64,000 nucleotides of DNA from Piscicola geometra (Eukaryota; Annelida; Clitellata; Hirudinida; Piscicolidae), in assembly GCA_943735955.1 (NCBI GenBank), contig OX030971.1, positions 1,091,268 to 1,155,267 on the forward strand. Direction: 5' to 3'. A program made the position numbers and the translations under genes. The notes under the pieces are model-generated. The model did not search any database, was not told the DNA's origin, and saw only the letters and a program-made list of their open reading frames with translations. Shown here one piece after another: positions 1-19,100 of this stretch. Within the stretch, counting starts at the first letter, position 1. Each line of letters opens with the position of its first letter.

Positions 1-503
1 ACTGCATACAATTCCACACACTGCATGCAACTCCACACACTGCATACAACTCCACACACTGCATACAACTCCACACACACTGCATGCAACTCCACACACT
101 GCATACAACTCCACACACTGCATACAACTCCACACACTGCATACAGCTCCACACACTGCATACAACTCCACACACTGCATACAAATCCACACACTACATA
201 CAATTCCACACACTGCATACAACTCCACACACTGCATACAACTCCACACACTGCACACAACTCCACACACACTGCATACAACTACACACACACTGCATGC
301 AACTCCACACACTGCATACAATTCCACACACTGCATGCAACTCCACACACTGCATACAACTCCACACACTGCATACAACTCCACACACACTGCATGCAAC
401 TCCACACACTGCATACAACTCCACACACTGCATACAACTCCACACACTGCATACAGCTCCACACACTGCATACAACTCCACACACTGCATACAAATCCAC
501 ACA

Positions 504-3500
504 CTACATACAATTCCACACACTGCATACAACTCCACACACTGCATACAACTCCACACACTGCACACAACTCCACACACACTGCATACAACTACACACA
601 CACTGCATACAACTCCACACACTGCATACAACTCCACACACTGCATACAACTCCACACACACTGCATACAACTCCACACACACTGCATACAACTCTACAC
701 ACTGCATACAACTACACACACTGCATACAACTCCACACACACTGCATACAACTCCACACACTGCATACAACTCCACACACACTGCATACAACTCCACACA
801 CTGCATACAACTCCACACACTGCATACAACTCCACACACTGCATACAGCTCCACACACACTGCATACAACTCCACACACACTGCATACAACTCCACACAC
901 TGCATACAACTCCACACACTGCATACAACTCCACACACTGCATACAACTCCACACACTGCATACAACTCCACACACTGCATACAACTCCACACACTGCAT
1001 ACAACTCCACCCACTGCATACAACTCCACACACACTGCATACAACTCCACACACTGCATACAACTCCACACACTGCATACAATTCCACACACTGCATACA
1101 ACTCCACACACTGCATACAACTCCACACACACTGCATACAACTCCACACACTGCATACAACTCCACACACTGCATACAACTCCACACACTGCATAAAACT
1201 CCAAACACTGCATACAACTCCACACACTGCATACAACTCCACACACTGCATACAACTCCACACGCTGCATACAACTCCACACACTGCATACAACTCCACA
1301 CACTGCATACAATTCCACACACTGCATACAATTCCACACACTGCATACAACTCCACACACTGCATACAACTCCACACACACTGCATACAACTCCACACAC
1401 TGCATACTATTCCACACACTGCATACAACTCCACACACTGCATAAAACTCCACACACTGCATAAAACTCCAAACACTGCATACAACTCCACACACTGCAT
1501 ACAACTCAACACACTGCATACAACTCCACACACTGCATACAACTTCACAAACTGCATACAGCTCCACACACTGCATACAATTCAACACACTGCATACTAC
1601 TCCACACACACTGCATACAACTCCACACACTGCATACAACTACACACACTGCATACAACTCCACACACACTGCATACAACTCCACACACTGCATACAACT
1701 CCACACACACTGCATACAACTCCACACACTGCATACAACTCCACACACTGCATACAACTCCACACACTGCATACAGCTCCACACACACTGCATACAACTC
1801 CACACACACTGCATACAACTCCACACACTGCATACAACTCCACACACACTGCATACAACTCCACACACTGCATACTATTCCACACACTGCATACAACTCC
1901 ACACACTGCATAAAACTCCAAACACTGCATACAACTCCACACACTGCATACAACTCCACACACTGCATACAACTCCACATACACTGCATACAACTCCACA
2001 CACTGCATACAACTCCACACACTGCATACAACTTCACAAACTGCATACAGCTCCACACACTGCATACAATTCAACACACTGCATACTACTCCACACACAC
2101 TGCATACAACTCCACACACTGCATACAACTACACACACTGCATACAACTCCACACACACTGCATACAACTCCACACACTGCATGCAACTCCACACACTGC
2201 ATACAACTCCACACACTGCATGCAACTCCACACACACACTGCATGCAACTCCACACACTGCATACAACTCCACACACTGCATACAACTCCACACACACTG
2301 CATGCAGCTCCACACACTGCATACAATTCCACACACTGCATACAACTCCACACACTGCATACAACTCCACACACTGCATGCAACTCCACACACTGCATAC
2401 AACTCCACACACTGCATGCAACTCCACACACTGCATACAACTCCACACACTGCATGCAACTCCACACACACTGCATGCAACTCCACACACTGCATACAAC
2501 TCCACACACTGCATACAACTCCACACACACTGCATGCAGCTCCACACACTGCATACAATTCCACACACTGCATACAACTCCACACACTGCATACAACTCC
2601 ACACACTGCATACAACTCCACACACTGCATACAACTCCACACACTGCATACAACTCCACACACACTGCATGCATCTCCACACACTGCATACAACTCCACA
2701 CACTGCATACAACTCCACACACTGCATACAACTCCACACACTGCATACAACTCCACACACTGCATACAGCTCCACACACACTGCATACAACTCCACACAC
2801 ACTGCATGCAACTCCACACACTGCATACAACTCCACACACTGCATACAACTCCACACACTGCATACAGCTCCACACACTGCATACAGCTCCACACACTGC
2901 ATACAACTCCACACACTGCATACAAATCCACACACTACATACAATTCCACACACTGCATACAACTCCACACACTGCATACAACTCCACACACTGCACACA
3001 ACTCCACACACACTGCATACAACTACACACACACTGCATACAACTCCACACACACTGCATGCAACTCCACACACTGCATACAATTCCACACACTGCATGC
3101 AACTCCACACACTGCATACAACTCCACACACTGCATACAACTCCACACACACTGCATGCAACTCCACACACTGCATACAACTCCACACACTGCATACAAC
3201 TCCACACACTGCATACAGCTCCACACACTGCATACAACTCCACACACTGCATACAAATCCACACACTACATACAATTCCACACACTGCATACAACTCCAC
3301 ACACTGCATACAACTCCACACACTGCACACAACTCCACACACACTGCATACAACTACACACACACTGCATACAACTCCACACACTGCATACAACTCCACA
3401 CACTGCATAAAACTCCACACACACTGCATACAACTCCACACACACTGCATACAACTCCACACACTGCATACAACTACACACACTGCATACAACTCCACAC

Positions 3501-5460
3501 ACACTGCATACAACTCCACACACTGCATACAACTCCACACACACTGCATACAACTCCACACACTGCATACAACTCCACACACTGCATACAACTCCACACA
3601 CTGCATACAGCTCCACACACACTGCATACAACTCCACACACACTGCATACAACTCCACACACTGCATACAACTCCACACAATGCATACAACTCCACACAC
3701 TGCATACAACTCCACACACTGCATACAACTCCACACACTGCATACAACTCCACACACTGCATACAACTCCACCCACTGCATACAACTCCACACACACTGC
3801 ATACAACTCCACACACTGCATACAACTCCACACACTGCATACAATTCCACACACTGCATACAACTCCACACACTGCATACAACTCCACACACACTGCATA
3901 CAACTCCACACACTGCATACAACTCCACACACTGCATACAACTCCACACACTGCATAAAACTCCAAACACTGCATACAACTCCACACACTGCATACAACT
4001 CCACACACTGCATACAACTCCACACGCTGCATACAACTCCACACACTGCATACAACTCCACACACTGCATACAATTCCACACACTGCATACAATTCCACA
4101 CACTGCATACAACTCCACACACTGCATACAACTCCACACACACTGCATACAACTCCACACACTGCATACTATTCCACACACTGCATACAACTCCACACAC
4201 TGCATAAAACTCCACACACTGCATAAAACTCCAAACACTGCATACAACTCCACACACTGCATACAACTCAACACACTGCATACAACTCCACACACTGCAT
4301 ACAACTTCACAAACTGCATACAGCTCCACACACTGCATACAATTCAACACACTGCATACTACTCCACACACACTGCATACAACTCCACACACTGCATACA
4401 ACTACACACACTGCATACAACTCCACACACACTGCATACAACTCCACACACTGCATACAACTCCACACACACTGCATACAACTCCACACACTGCATACAA
4501 CTCCACACACTGCATACAACTCCACACACTGCATACAGCTCCACACATACTGCATACAACTCCACACACACTGCATACAACTCCACACACTGCATACAAC
4601 TCCACACACACTGCATACAACTCCACACACTGCATACTATTCCACACACTGCATACAACTCCACACACTGCATAAAACTCCAAACACTGCATACAACTCC
4701 ACACACTGCATACAACTCCACACACTGCATACAACTCCACATACACTGCATACAACTCCACACACTGCATACAACTCCACACACTGCATACAACTTCACA
4801 AACTGCATACAGCTCCACACACTGCATACAATTCAACACACTGCATACTACTCCACACACACTGCATACAACTCCACACACTGCATACAACTACACACAC
4901 TGCATACAACTCCACACACACTGCATACAACTCCACACACTGCATGCAACTCCACACACTGCATACAACTCCACACACTGCATGCAACTCCACACACACA
5001 CTGCATGCAACTCCACACACTGCATACAACTCCACACACTGCATACAACTCCACACACACTGCATGCAGCTCCACACACTGTATACAATTCCACACACTG
5101 CATACAACTCCACACACTGCATACAACTCCACACACTGCATGCAACTCCACACACTGCATACAACTCCACACACTGCATGCAACTCCACACACTGCATAC
5201 AACTCCACACACTGCATGCAACTCCACACACACTGCATGCAACTCCACACACTGCATACAACTCCACACACTGCATACAACTCCACACACACTGCATGCA
5301 GCTCCACACACTGCATACAATTCCACACACTGCATACAACTCCACACACTGCATACAACTCCACACACTGCATACAACTCCACACACTGCATACAACTCC
5401 ACACACTGCATACAACTCCACACACACTGCATGCATCTCCACACACTGCATACAACTCCA
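504..5460. repeat. higher-order repeat of the 19-bp satellite, period 2,762 bp
   Basis: The order of unit variants from about 504 to 2,695 recurs 2,762 bp downstream. Many variant landmarks, such as the gcatactattcc, aacttcacaaac and actcaacaca units, share this exact offset. This shows recent duplication of a multi-kilobase block on top of the 19-bp repeat. The second copy has a few private changes, for example tgtatac near 5,089. Confidence 0.85.
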
Positions 5461-8400
5461 CACACTGCATACAACTCCACACACTGCATGCAACTCCACA
5501 CACTGCATACAACTCCACACACACTGCATGCAACTCCACACACTGCATACAACTCCACACACTGCATACAACTCCACACACACTGCATGCAACTCCACAC
5601 ACTGCATACAATTCCACACACTGCATGCAACTCCACACACTGCATACAACTCCACACACTGCATACAACTCCACACACACTGCATGCAACTCCACACACT
5701 GCATACAACTCCACACACTGCATACAACTCCACACACTGCATACAGCTCCACACACTGCATACAACTCCACACACTGCATACAAATCCACACACTACATA
5801 CAATTCCACACACTGCATACAACTCCACACACTGCATACAACTCCACACACTGCACACAACTCCACACACACTGCATACAACTACACACACACTGCATAC
5901 AACTCCACACACTGCATACAACTCCACACACTGCATACAACTCCACACACACTGCATACAACTCCACACACACTGCATACAACTCCACACACTGCATACA
6001 ACTACACACACTGCATACAACTCCACACACATTGCATACAACTCCACACACTGCATACAACTCCACACACACTGCATACAACTCCACACACTGCATACAA
6101 CTCCACACACTGCATACAACTCCACACACTGCCTACAGCTCCACACACACTGCATACAACTCCACACACACTGCATACAACTCCACACACTGCATACAAC
6201 TCCACACACTGCATACAACTCCACACACTGCATACAACTCCACACACTGCATACAACTCCACACACTGCATACAACTCCACACACTGCATACAACTCCAC
6301 AGACTGCATACAACTCCACACACCCTGCATACAACTCCACACACTGCATACAACTCCACACACTGCATAAAACTCCAAACACTGCATACAACTCCACACA
6401 CTGCATACAACTCCACACACACTGCATACAACTCCACACACTGCATACAACTCCACACACTGCATACAACTCCACACACTGCATACAACTCCACACACTG
6501 CATACAACTCCACACACTGCATACAACTCCACACACTGCATACAACTCCACACACTGCATACAACTCCACACACTGCATACAACTCCACACGCTGCATAC
6601 AACTCCACACACTGCATACAACTCCACACACTGCATACAATTCCACACACTGCATACAATTCCACACACTGCATACAACTCCACACACTGCATACAACTC
6701 CACACACACTGCATACAACTCCACACACTGCATACTATTCCACACACTGCATACAACTCCACACACTGCATAAAACTCCACACACTGCATAAAACTCCAA
6801 ACACTGCATACAACTCCACACACTGCATACAACTCCACACACTGCATACAACTCCACATACACTGCATACAACTCCACACACTGCATACAACTCCACACA
6901 CTGCATACAACTTCACAAACTGCATACAGCTCCACACACTGCATACAATTCAACACACTGCATACTACTCCACACACTGCATACAACTCCACACACTGCA
7001 TACAACTACACACACTGCATACAACTCCACACACACTGCATACAACTCCACACACTGCATACAACTCCACACACACTGCATACAACTCCACACACTGCAT
7101 ACAACTCCACACACTGCATACAACTCCACACACTGCATACAGCTCCACACACACTGCATACAACTCCACACACACTGCATACAACTCCACACACTGCATA
7201 CAACTCCACACACACTGCATACAGCTCCACACACTGCATACTATTCCACACACTGCATACAACTCCACACACTGCATAAAACTCCAAACACTGCATACAA
7301 CTCCACACACTGCATACAACTCCACACACTGCATACAACTCCACACACTGCATACAACTCCACACACTGCATACAACTCCACACACTGCATACAACTCCA
7401 CACACTGCATACAACTCCACACACACTGCATACAACTCCACACACTGCATACAACTCCACACACTGCATAAAACTCCAAACACTGCATACAACTCCACAC
7501 ACTGCATACAACTCCACACACACTGCATACAACTCCACATACTGCATACAACTCCACACACTGCATACAACTCCACACACTGCATACAACTCCACACACT
7601 GCATACAACTCCACACACTGCATACAACTCCACACACTGCATACAACTCCACACACTGCATACAACTCCACACGCTGCATACAACTCCACACACTGCATA
7701 CAACTCCACACACTGCATACAATTCCACACACTGCATACAATTCCACACACTGCATACAACTCCACACACTGCATACAACTCCACACACACTGCATACAA
7801 CTCCACACACTGCATACTATTCCACACACTGCATACAACTCCACACACTGCATAAAACTCCACACACTGCATAAAACTCCAAACACTGCATACAACTCCA
7901 CACACTGCATACAACTCCACACACTGCATACAACTCCACATACACTGCATACAACTCCACACACTGCATACAACTCCACACACTGCATACAACTTCACAA
8001 ACTGCATACAGCTCCACACACTGCATACAATTCAACACACTGCATACTACTCCACACACACTGCATACAACTCCACACACTGCATACAACTACACACACT
8101 GCATACAACTCCACACACACTGCATACAACTCCACACACTGCATACAACTCCACACACTGCATAAAACTCCAAACACTGCATACAACTCCACACACTGCA
8201 TACAATTCCACACACACTGCATACAACTCCACACACTGCATACAACTCCACACACTGCATACAACTCCACACACTGCATACAACTCCACACACTGCATAC
8301 AACTCCACACACTGCATACAACTCCACACACTGCATACAACTCCACACGCTGCATACAACTCCACACACTGCATACAACTCCACACACTGCATACAATTC

Positions 8401-10071
8401 CACACACTGCATACAATTCCACACATTGCATACAACTCCACACACTGCATACAACTCCACACACACTGCATACAACTCCACACACTGCATACTATTCCAC
8501 ACACTGCATACAACTCCACACACTGCATAAAACTCCACACACTGCATAAAACTCCAAACACTGCATACAACTCCACACACTGCATACAACTCCACACACT
8601 GCATACAACTCCACATACACTGCATACAACTTCACAAACTGCATACAACTCCACATACACTGCATACAACTCCACACACTGCATACAACTCCACACACTG
8701 CATACAACTCCACACACTGCATACAACTTCACAAACTGCTTACAGCTCCACACACTGCATACAATTCAACACACTGCATACTACTCCACACACACTGCAT
8801 ACAACTCCACACACTGCATACAACTACACACACTGCATACAACTCCACACACACTGCATACAACTCCACACACTGCATACAACTCCACACACACTGCATA
8901 CAACTCCACACACTGCATACAACTCCACACACTGCATACAACTCCACACACTGCATACAGCTCCACACACACTGCATACAACTCCACACACACTGCATAC
9001 AACTCCACACACTGCATACAACTCCACACACACTGCATACAACTCCACACACTGCATACTATTCCACACACTGCATACAACTCCACACACTGCATAAAAC
9101 TCCAAACACTGCATACAACTCCACACACTGCATACAACTCCACACACTGCATACAACTCCACACACTGCATACAACTCCACACACTGCATACAACTCCAC
9201 ACACTGCATACAACTCCACACACTGCATACAACTCCACACACACTGCATACAACTCCACACACTGCATACAACTCCACACACTGCATAAAACTCCAAACA
9301 CTGCATACAACTCCACACACTGCATACAACTCCACACACACTGCATACAACTCCACACACTGCATACAACTCCACACACTGCATACAACTCCACACACTG
9401 CATACAACTCCACACACTGCATACAACTCCACACACTGCATACAACTCCACACACTGCATACAACTCCACACACTGCATACAACTCCACACACTGCATAC
9501 AACTCCACACGCTGCATACAACTCCACATACACTGCATACAACTCCACACACTGCATACAACTCCACACACTGCATACAACTTCACAAACTGCATACAGC
9601 TCCACACACTGCATACAATTCAACACACTGCATACTACTCCACACACACTGCATACAACTCCACACACTGCATACAACTACACACACTGCATACAACTCC
9701 ACACACACTGCATACAACTCCACACACTGCATACAACTCCACACACACTGCATACAACTCCACACACTGCATACAACTCCACACACTGCATACAACTCCA
9801 CACACTGCATACAGCTCCACACACACTGAATACAACTCCACACACACTGCATACAACTCCACACACTGCATACAACTCCACACACACTGCATACAACTCC
9901 ACACACTGCATACTATTCCACACACTGCATACAACTCCACACACTGCATAAAACTCCAAAAACTGCATACAACTCCACACACTGCATACAACTCCACACA
10001 CTGCATACAACTCCACATACACTGCATACAACTCCACACACTGCATACAACTCCACACACTGCATACAACT

Positions 10072-12230
10072 TCACAAACTGCATACAGCTCCACACACTG
10101 CATACAATTCAACACACTGCATACTACTCCACACACACTGCATACAACTCCACACACTGCATACAACTACACACACTGCATACAACTCCACACACACTGC
10201 ATACAACTCCACACACTGCATACAACTCCACACACTGCATACAACTCCACACACTGCATACAACTCCACACACACTGCATGCAACTCCACACACTGCATA
10301 CAACTCCACACACTGCATAAAACTCCAAACACTGCATACAACTCCACACACTGCATACAACTCCACACACTGCATACAACTCCACATACACTGCATACAA
10401 CTCCACACACTGCATACAACTCCACATACTGCATACAACTCCACACACTGCATACAACTCCACACACACTGCATGCATCTCCACACACTGCATACAACTC
10501 CACACACTGCATACAACTCCACACACTGCATGCAACTCCACACACTGCATACAACTCCACACACACTGCATGCAACTCCACACACTGCATACAAATCCAC
10601 ACACTACATACAATTCCACACACTGCATACAACTCCACACACTGCATACAACTCCACACACTGCACACAACTCCACACACACTGCATACAACTACACACA
10701 CACTGCATACAACTCCACACACTGCATACAACTCCACACACTGCATACAACTCCACACACACTGCATACAACTCCACACACACTGCATACAACTCCACAC
10801 ACTGCATACAACTACACACACTGCATACAACTCCACACACACTGCATACAACTCCACACACTGCATACAACTCCACACACTGCATACAACTCCACACACT
10901 GCATACAATTCCACACACTGCATGCAACTCCACACACTGCATACAACTCCACACACACTGCATACAACTCCACACACTGCATACTATTCCACACACTGCA
11001 TACAACTCCACACACTGCATAAAACTCCAAAAACTGCATACAACTCCACACACTGCATACAACTCCACACACTGCATACAACTCCACATACACTGCATAC
11101 AACTCCACACACTGCATACAACTCCACACACTGCATACAACTTCACAAACTGCATACAGCTCCACACACTGCATACAATTCAACACACTGCATACTACTC
11201 CACACACACTGCATACAACTCCACACACTGCATACAACTACACACACTGCATACAACTCCACACACACTGCATACAACTCCACACACTGCATACAACTCC
11301 ACACACTGCATACAACTCCACACACTGCATACAACTCCACACACACTGCATGCAACTCCACACACTGCATACAACTCCACACACTGCATAAAACTCCAAA
11401 CACTGCATACAACTCCACACACTGCATACAACTCCACACACTGCATACAACTCCACATACACTGCATACAACTCCACACACTGCATACAACTCCACACAC
11501 TGCATACAACTCCACACACTGCATACAACTCCACACACACTGCATGCATCTCCACACACTGCATACAACTCCACACACTGCATACAACTCCACACACTGC
11601 ATGCAACTCCACACACTGCATACAACTCCACACACACTGCATGCAACTCCACACACTGCATACAAATCCACACACTACATACAATTCCACACACTGCATA
11701 CAACTCCACACACTGCATACAACTCCACACACTGCACACAACTCCACACACACTGCATACAACTACACACACACTGCATACAACTCCACACACTGCATAC
11801 AACTCCACACACTGCATACAACTCCACACACACTGCATACAACTCCACACACACTGCATACAACTCCACACACTGCATACAACTACACACACTGCATACA
11901 ACTCCACACACACTGCATACAACTCCACACACTGCATACAACTCCACACACACTGCATACAACTCCACACACTGCATACAACTCCACACACTGCATACAA
12001 CTCCACACACTGCATACAGCTCCACACACACTGCATACAACTCCACACACACTGCATACAACTCCACACACTGCATACAACTCCACACACTGCATACAAC
12101 TCCACACACTGCATACAACTCCACACACTGCATACAACTCCACACACTGCATACAACTCCACACACTGCATACAACTCCACACACACTGCATACAACTCC
12201 ACACACTGCATACAACTCCACACACTGCAT
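10072..12230. repeat. higher-order repeat of the 19-bp satellite, period 1,071 bp
   Basis: Variant units around 10,072-10,690 recur at 11,143-11,762 with a constant offset of 1,071 bp. This includes a run of cataaaactcc, aacttcacaaac and tgcatgcatctcc units. It is a separate, shorter duplication than the 2.76-kb and 3.1-kb blocks. Confidence 0.8.
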
Positions 12231-13659
12231 AAAACTCCAAACACTGCATACAACTCCACACACTGCATACAACTCCACACACACTGCATACAACTCCACA
12301 CACTGCATACAACTCCACACACTGCATACAACTCCACACACTGCATACAACTCCACACACTGCATACAACTCCACACACTGCATACAACTCCACACACTG
12401 CATACAACTCCACACACTGCATACAACTCCACACGCTGCATACAACTCCACACACTGCATACAACTCCACACACTGCATACAATTCCACACACTGCATAC
12501 AATTCCACACACTGCATACAACTCCACACACTGCATACAACTCCACACACACTGCATACAACTCCACACACTGCATACTATTCCACACACTGCATACAAC
12601 TCCACATACTGCATAAAACTCCACACTGCATAAAACTCCAAACACTGCATACAACTCCACACACTGCATACAACTCCACACACTGCATACAACTCCACAT
12701 ACACTGCATACAACTCCACACACTGCATACAACTCCACACACTGCATACAACTTCACAAACTGCATACAGCTCCACACACTGCATACAATTCAACACACT
12801 GCATACTACTCCACACACACTGCATACAACTCCACACACTGCATACAACTCCACACACTGCATACAACTCCACACACACTGCATACAACTCCACACACAC
12901 TGCATACAACTCCACACACTGCATACAACTACACACACTGCATACAACTCCACACACACTGCATACAACTCCACACACTGCATACAACTCCACACACACT
13001 GCATACAACTCCACACACTGCATACAACTCCACACACTGCATACAACTCCACACACTGCATACAGCTCCACACACACTGCATACAACTCCACACACACTG
13101 CATACAACTCCACACACTGCATACAACTCCACACACTGCATACAACTCCACACACTGCATACAACTCCACACACTGCATACAACTCCACACACTGCATAC
13201 AACTCCACACACTGCATACAACTCCACACACTGCATACAACTCCACACACACTGCATACAACTCCACACACTGCATACAACTCCACACACTGCATAAAAC
13301 TCCAAACACTGCATACAACTCCACACACTGCATACAACTCCACACACACTGCATACAACTCCACACACTGCATACAACTCCACACACTGCATACAACTCC
13401 ACACACTGCATACAACTCCACACACTGCATACAACTCCACACACTGCATACAACTCCACACACTGCATACAACTCCACACACTGCATACAACTCCACACG
13501 CTGCAAACAACTCCACACGCTGCATACAACTCCACACACTGCATACAACTCCACACACTGCATACAATTCCACACACTGCATACAATTCCACACACTGCA
13601 TACAACTCCACACACTGCATACAACTCCACACACACTGCATACAACTCCACACACTGCA

Positions 13660-16600
13660 TACTATTCCACACACTGCATACAACTCCACACACTGCATAA
13701 AACTCCACACTGCATAAAACTCCAAACACTGCATACAACTCCACACACTGCATACAACTCCACACACTGCATACAACTCCACATACACTGCATACAACTC
13801 CACACACTGCATACAACTCCACACACTGCATACAACTTCACAAACTGCATACAGCTCCACACACTGCATACAATTCAACACACTGCATACTACTCCACAC
13901 ACACTGCATACAACTCCACACACTGCATACAACTACACACACTGCATACAACTCCACACACACTGCATACAACTCCACATACACTGCATACAACTCCACA
14001 CACTGCATACAACTCCACACACTGCATACAACTCCACACACTGCATACAACTCCACACACTGCATACAGCTCCACACACACTGCATACAACTCCACACAC
14101 ACTGCATACAACTCCACACACTGCATACAACTCCACACACACTGCATACAACTCCACACACTGCATACTATTCCACACACTGCATACAACTCCACACACT
14201 GCATAAAACTCCAAACACTGCATACAACTCCACACACTGCATACAACTCCACACACTGCATACAACTCCACACACTGCATACAACTCCACACACTGCATA
14301 CAACTCCACACACTGCATACAACTCCACACACTGCATACAACTCCACACACACTGCATACAACTCCACACACTGCATACAACTCCACACACTGCATACAA
14401 CTCCACACACTGCATACAACTCCACACACTGCATACAACTCCACACACTGCATACAACTCCACACACTGCATACAACTCCACACACTGCATACAACTCCA
14501 CACGCTGCATACAACTCCACACACTGCATACAACTCCACACACTGCATACAATTCCACACACTGCATACAATTCCACACACTGCATACAATTCCACACAC
14601 TGCATACAACTCCACACACTGCATACAACTCCACACACACTGCATACAACTCCACACACTGCATACTATTCCACACACTGCATACAACTCCACACACTGC
14701 ATAAAACTCCACACACTGCATACAACTCCACATACACTGCATACAACTCCACACACTGCATACAACTCCACACACTGCATACAACTTCACAAACTGCATA
14801 CAGCTCCACACACTGCATACAATTCAACACACTGCATACTACTCCACACACACTGCATACAACTCCACACACTGCATACAACTACACACACTGCATACAA
14901 CTCCACACACACTGCATACAACTCCACACACTGCATACAACTCCACACACACTGCATACAACTCCACACACTGCATACAACTCCACACACTGCATACAAC
15001 TCCACACACTGCATACAGCTCCACACACACTGCATACAACTCCACACACTGCATACAACTCCACACACACTGCATACAACTCCACACACTGCATACTGTT
15101 CCACACACTGCATACAACTCCACACACTGCATAAAACTCCAAACACTGCATACAACTCCACACACTGCATACAACTCCACACACTGCATACAACTCCACA
15201 CACTGCATACAACTTCACAAACTGCATACAGCTCCACACACTGCATACAATTCAACACACTGCATACTACTCCACACACACTGCATACAACTCCACACAC
15301 TGCATACAACTCCACACACACTGCATACAACTCCACACACTGCAAACAACTCCACACACTGCATACAACTCCACACACTGCATACAGCTCCACACACACT
15401 GCATACAACTCCACACACTGCATACAACTCCACACACACTGCATACAACTCCACACACTGCATACAACTCCACACACTGCATACAACTCCACACACTGCA
15501 TACAGCTCCACACACACTGCATACAACTCCACACACACTGCATACAACTCCACACACTGCATACAACTCCACACACTGCATACAACTCCACACACTGCAT
15601 ACAACTTCACAAACTGCATACAGCTCCACACACTGCATACAATTCAACACACTGCATACTACTCCACACACACTGCATACAACTCCACACACTGCATACA
15701 ACTCCACACACTGCATACAACTCCACACACACTGCATACAACTCCACACACTGCATACTATTCCACACACTGCATACAACTCCACACACTGCATAAAACT
15801 CCAAACACTGCATACAACTCCACACACTGCATACAACTCCACACACTGCATACAACTCCACATACACTGCATACAACTCCACACACTGCATACAACTCCA
15901 CACACTGCATACAATTCAACACACTGCATACTACTCCACACACACTGCATACAACTCCACACACTGCATACAACTCCACACACTGCATACAACTCCACAC
16001 ACACTGCATACAACTCCACACACACTGCATACAACTCCACACACTGCATACAACTACACACACTGCATACAACTCCACACACACTGCATACAACTCCACA
16101 CACTGCATACAACTCCACACACACTGCATACAACTCCACACACTGCATACAACTCCACACACTGCATACAACTCCACACACTGCATACAGCTCCACACAC
16201 ACTGCATACAACTCCACACACACTGCATACAACTCCACACACTGCATACAACTCCACACACTGCATACAACTCCACACACTGCATACAACTCCACACACT
16301 GCATACAACTCCACACACTGCATACAACTCCACACACTGCATACAACTCCACACACTGCATACAACTCCACACACACTGCATACAACTCCACACACTGCA
16401 TACAACTCCACACACTGCATAAAACTCCAAACACTGCATACAACTCCACACACTGCATACAACTCCACACACACTGCATACAACTCCACACACTGCATAC
16501 AACTCCACACACTGCATACAACTCCACACACTGCATACAACTCCACACACTGCATACAACTCCACACACTGCATACAACTCCACACACTGCATACAACTC

Positions 16601-19100
16601 CACACGCTGCAAACAACTCCACACGCTGCATACAACTCCACACACTGCATACAACTCCACACACTGCATACAATTCCACACACTGCATACAATTCCACAC
16701 ACTGCATACAACTCCACACACTGCATACAACTCCACACACACTGCATACAACTCCACACACTGCATACTATTCCACACACTGCATACAACTCCACACACT
16801 GCATAAAACTCCACACTGCATAAAACTCCAAACACTGCATACAACTCCACACACTGCATACAACTCCACACACTGCATACAACTCCACATACACTGCATA
16901 CAACTCCACACACTGCATACAACTCCACACACTGCATACAACTTCACAAACTGCATACAGCTCCACACACTGCATACAATTCAACACACTGCATACTACT
17001 CCACACACACTGCATACAACTCCACACACTGCATACAACTACACACACTGCATACAACTCCACACACACTGCATACAACTCCACATACACTGCATACAAC
17101 TCCACACACTGCATACAACTCCACACACTGCATACAACTCCACACACTGCATACAACTCCACACACTGCATACAGCTCCACACACACTGCATACAACTCC
17201 ACACACACTGCATACAACTCCACACACTGCATACAACTCCACACACACTGCATACAACTCCACACACTGCATACTATTCCACACACTGCATACAACTCCA
17301 CACACTGCATAAAACTCCAAACACTGCATACAACTCCACACACTGCATACAACTCCACACACTGCATACAACTCCACACACTGCATACAACTCCACACAC
17401 TGCATACAACTCCACACACTGCATACAACTCCACACACTGCATACAACTCCACACACACTGCATACAACTCCACACACTGCATACAACTCCACACACTGC
17501 ATACAACTCCACACACTGCATACAACTCCACACACTGCATACAACTCCACACACTGCATACAACTCCACACACTGCATACAACTCCACACACTGCATACA
17601 ACTCCACACGCTGCATACAACTCCACACACTGCATACAACTCCACACACTGCATACAATTCCACACACTGCATACAATTCCACACACTGCATACAATTCC
17701 ACACACTGCATACAACTCCACACACTGCATACAACTCCACACACACTGCATACAACTCCACACACTGCATACTATTCCACACACTGCATACAACTCCACA
17801 CACTGCATAAAACTCCACACACTGCATACAACTCCACATACACTGCATACAACTCCACACACTGCATACAACTCCACACACTGCATACAACTTCACAAAC
17901 TGCATACAGCTCCACACACTGCATACAATTCAACACACTGCATACTACTCCACACACACTGCATACAACTCCACACACTGCATACAACTACACACACTGC
18001 ATACAACTCCACACACACTGCATACAACTCCACACACTGCATACAACTCCACACACACTGCATACAACTCCACACACTGCATACAACTCCACACACTGCA
18101 TACAACTCCACACACTGCATACAGCTCCACACACACTGCATACAACTCCACACACTGCATACAACTCCACACACACTGCATACAACTCCACACACTGCAT
18201 ACTGTTCCACACACTGCATACAACTCCACACACTGCATAAAACTCCAAACACTGCATACAACTCCACACACTGCATACAACTCCACACACTGCATACAAC
18301 TCCACATACACTGCATACAACTCCACACACTGCATACAACTCCACACACTGCATACAACTTCACAAACTGCATACAGCTCCACACACTGCATACAATTCA
18401 ACACACTGCATACTACTCCACACACACTGCATACAACTCCACACACTGCATACAACTCCACACACACTGCATACAACTCCACACACTGCAAACAACTCCA
18501 CACACTGCATACAACTCCACACACTGCATACAGCTCCACACACACTGCATACAACTCCACACACTGCATACAACTCCACACACACTGCATACAACTCCAC
18601 ACACTGCATACAACTCCACACACTGCATACAACTCCACACACTGCATACAGCTCCACACACACTGCATACAACTCCACACACACTGCATACAACTCCACA
18701 CACTGCATACAACTCCACACACTGCATACAACTCCACACACTGCATACAACTTCACAAACTGCATACAGCTCCACACACTGCATACAATTCAACACACTG
18801 CATACTACTCCACACACACTGCATACAACTCCACACACTGCATACAACTCCACACACTGCATACAACTCCACACACACTGCATACAACTCCACACACTGC
18901 ATACTATTCCACACACTGCATACAACTCCACACACTGCATAAAACTCCAAACACTGCATACAACTCCACACACTGCATACAACTCCACACACTGCATACA
19001 ACTCCACATACACTGCATACAACTCCACACACTGCATACAACTCCACACACTGCATACAACTTCACAAACTGCATACAGCTCCACACACTGCATACAATT
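13660..19100. repeat. higher-order repeat of the 19-bp satellite, period about 3,106 bp
   Basis: Landmarks at 13,662, 13,838, 13,890, 14,168 and 14,787 recur at 16,768, 16,944, 16,996, 17,274 and 17,893, an offset of 3,106 bp. From about 15,215 the offset becomes 3,146 bp, so one or two units were gained or lost. The second copy runs to the end of the array. Confidence 0.82.

Noticed and set aside
335..6792. Reading frames over 1,000 codons in the first 19 kb (His/Thr-rich on plus, Cys/Val-rich on minus)
   Set aside because: They follow from the stop-free 19-bp unit read cyclically. There is no non-repetitive coding sequence, start context or homology.
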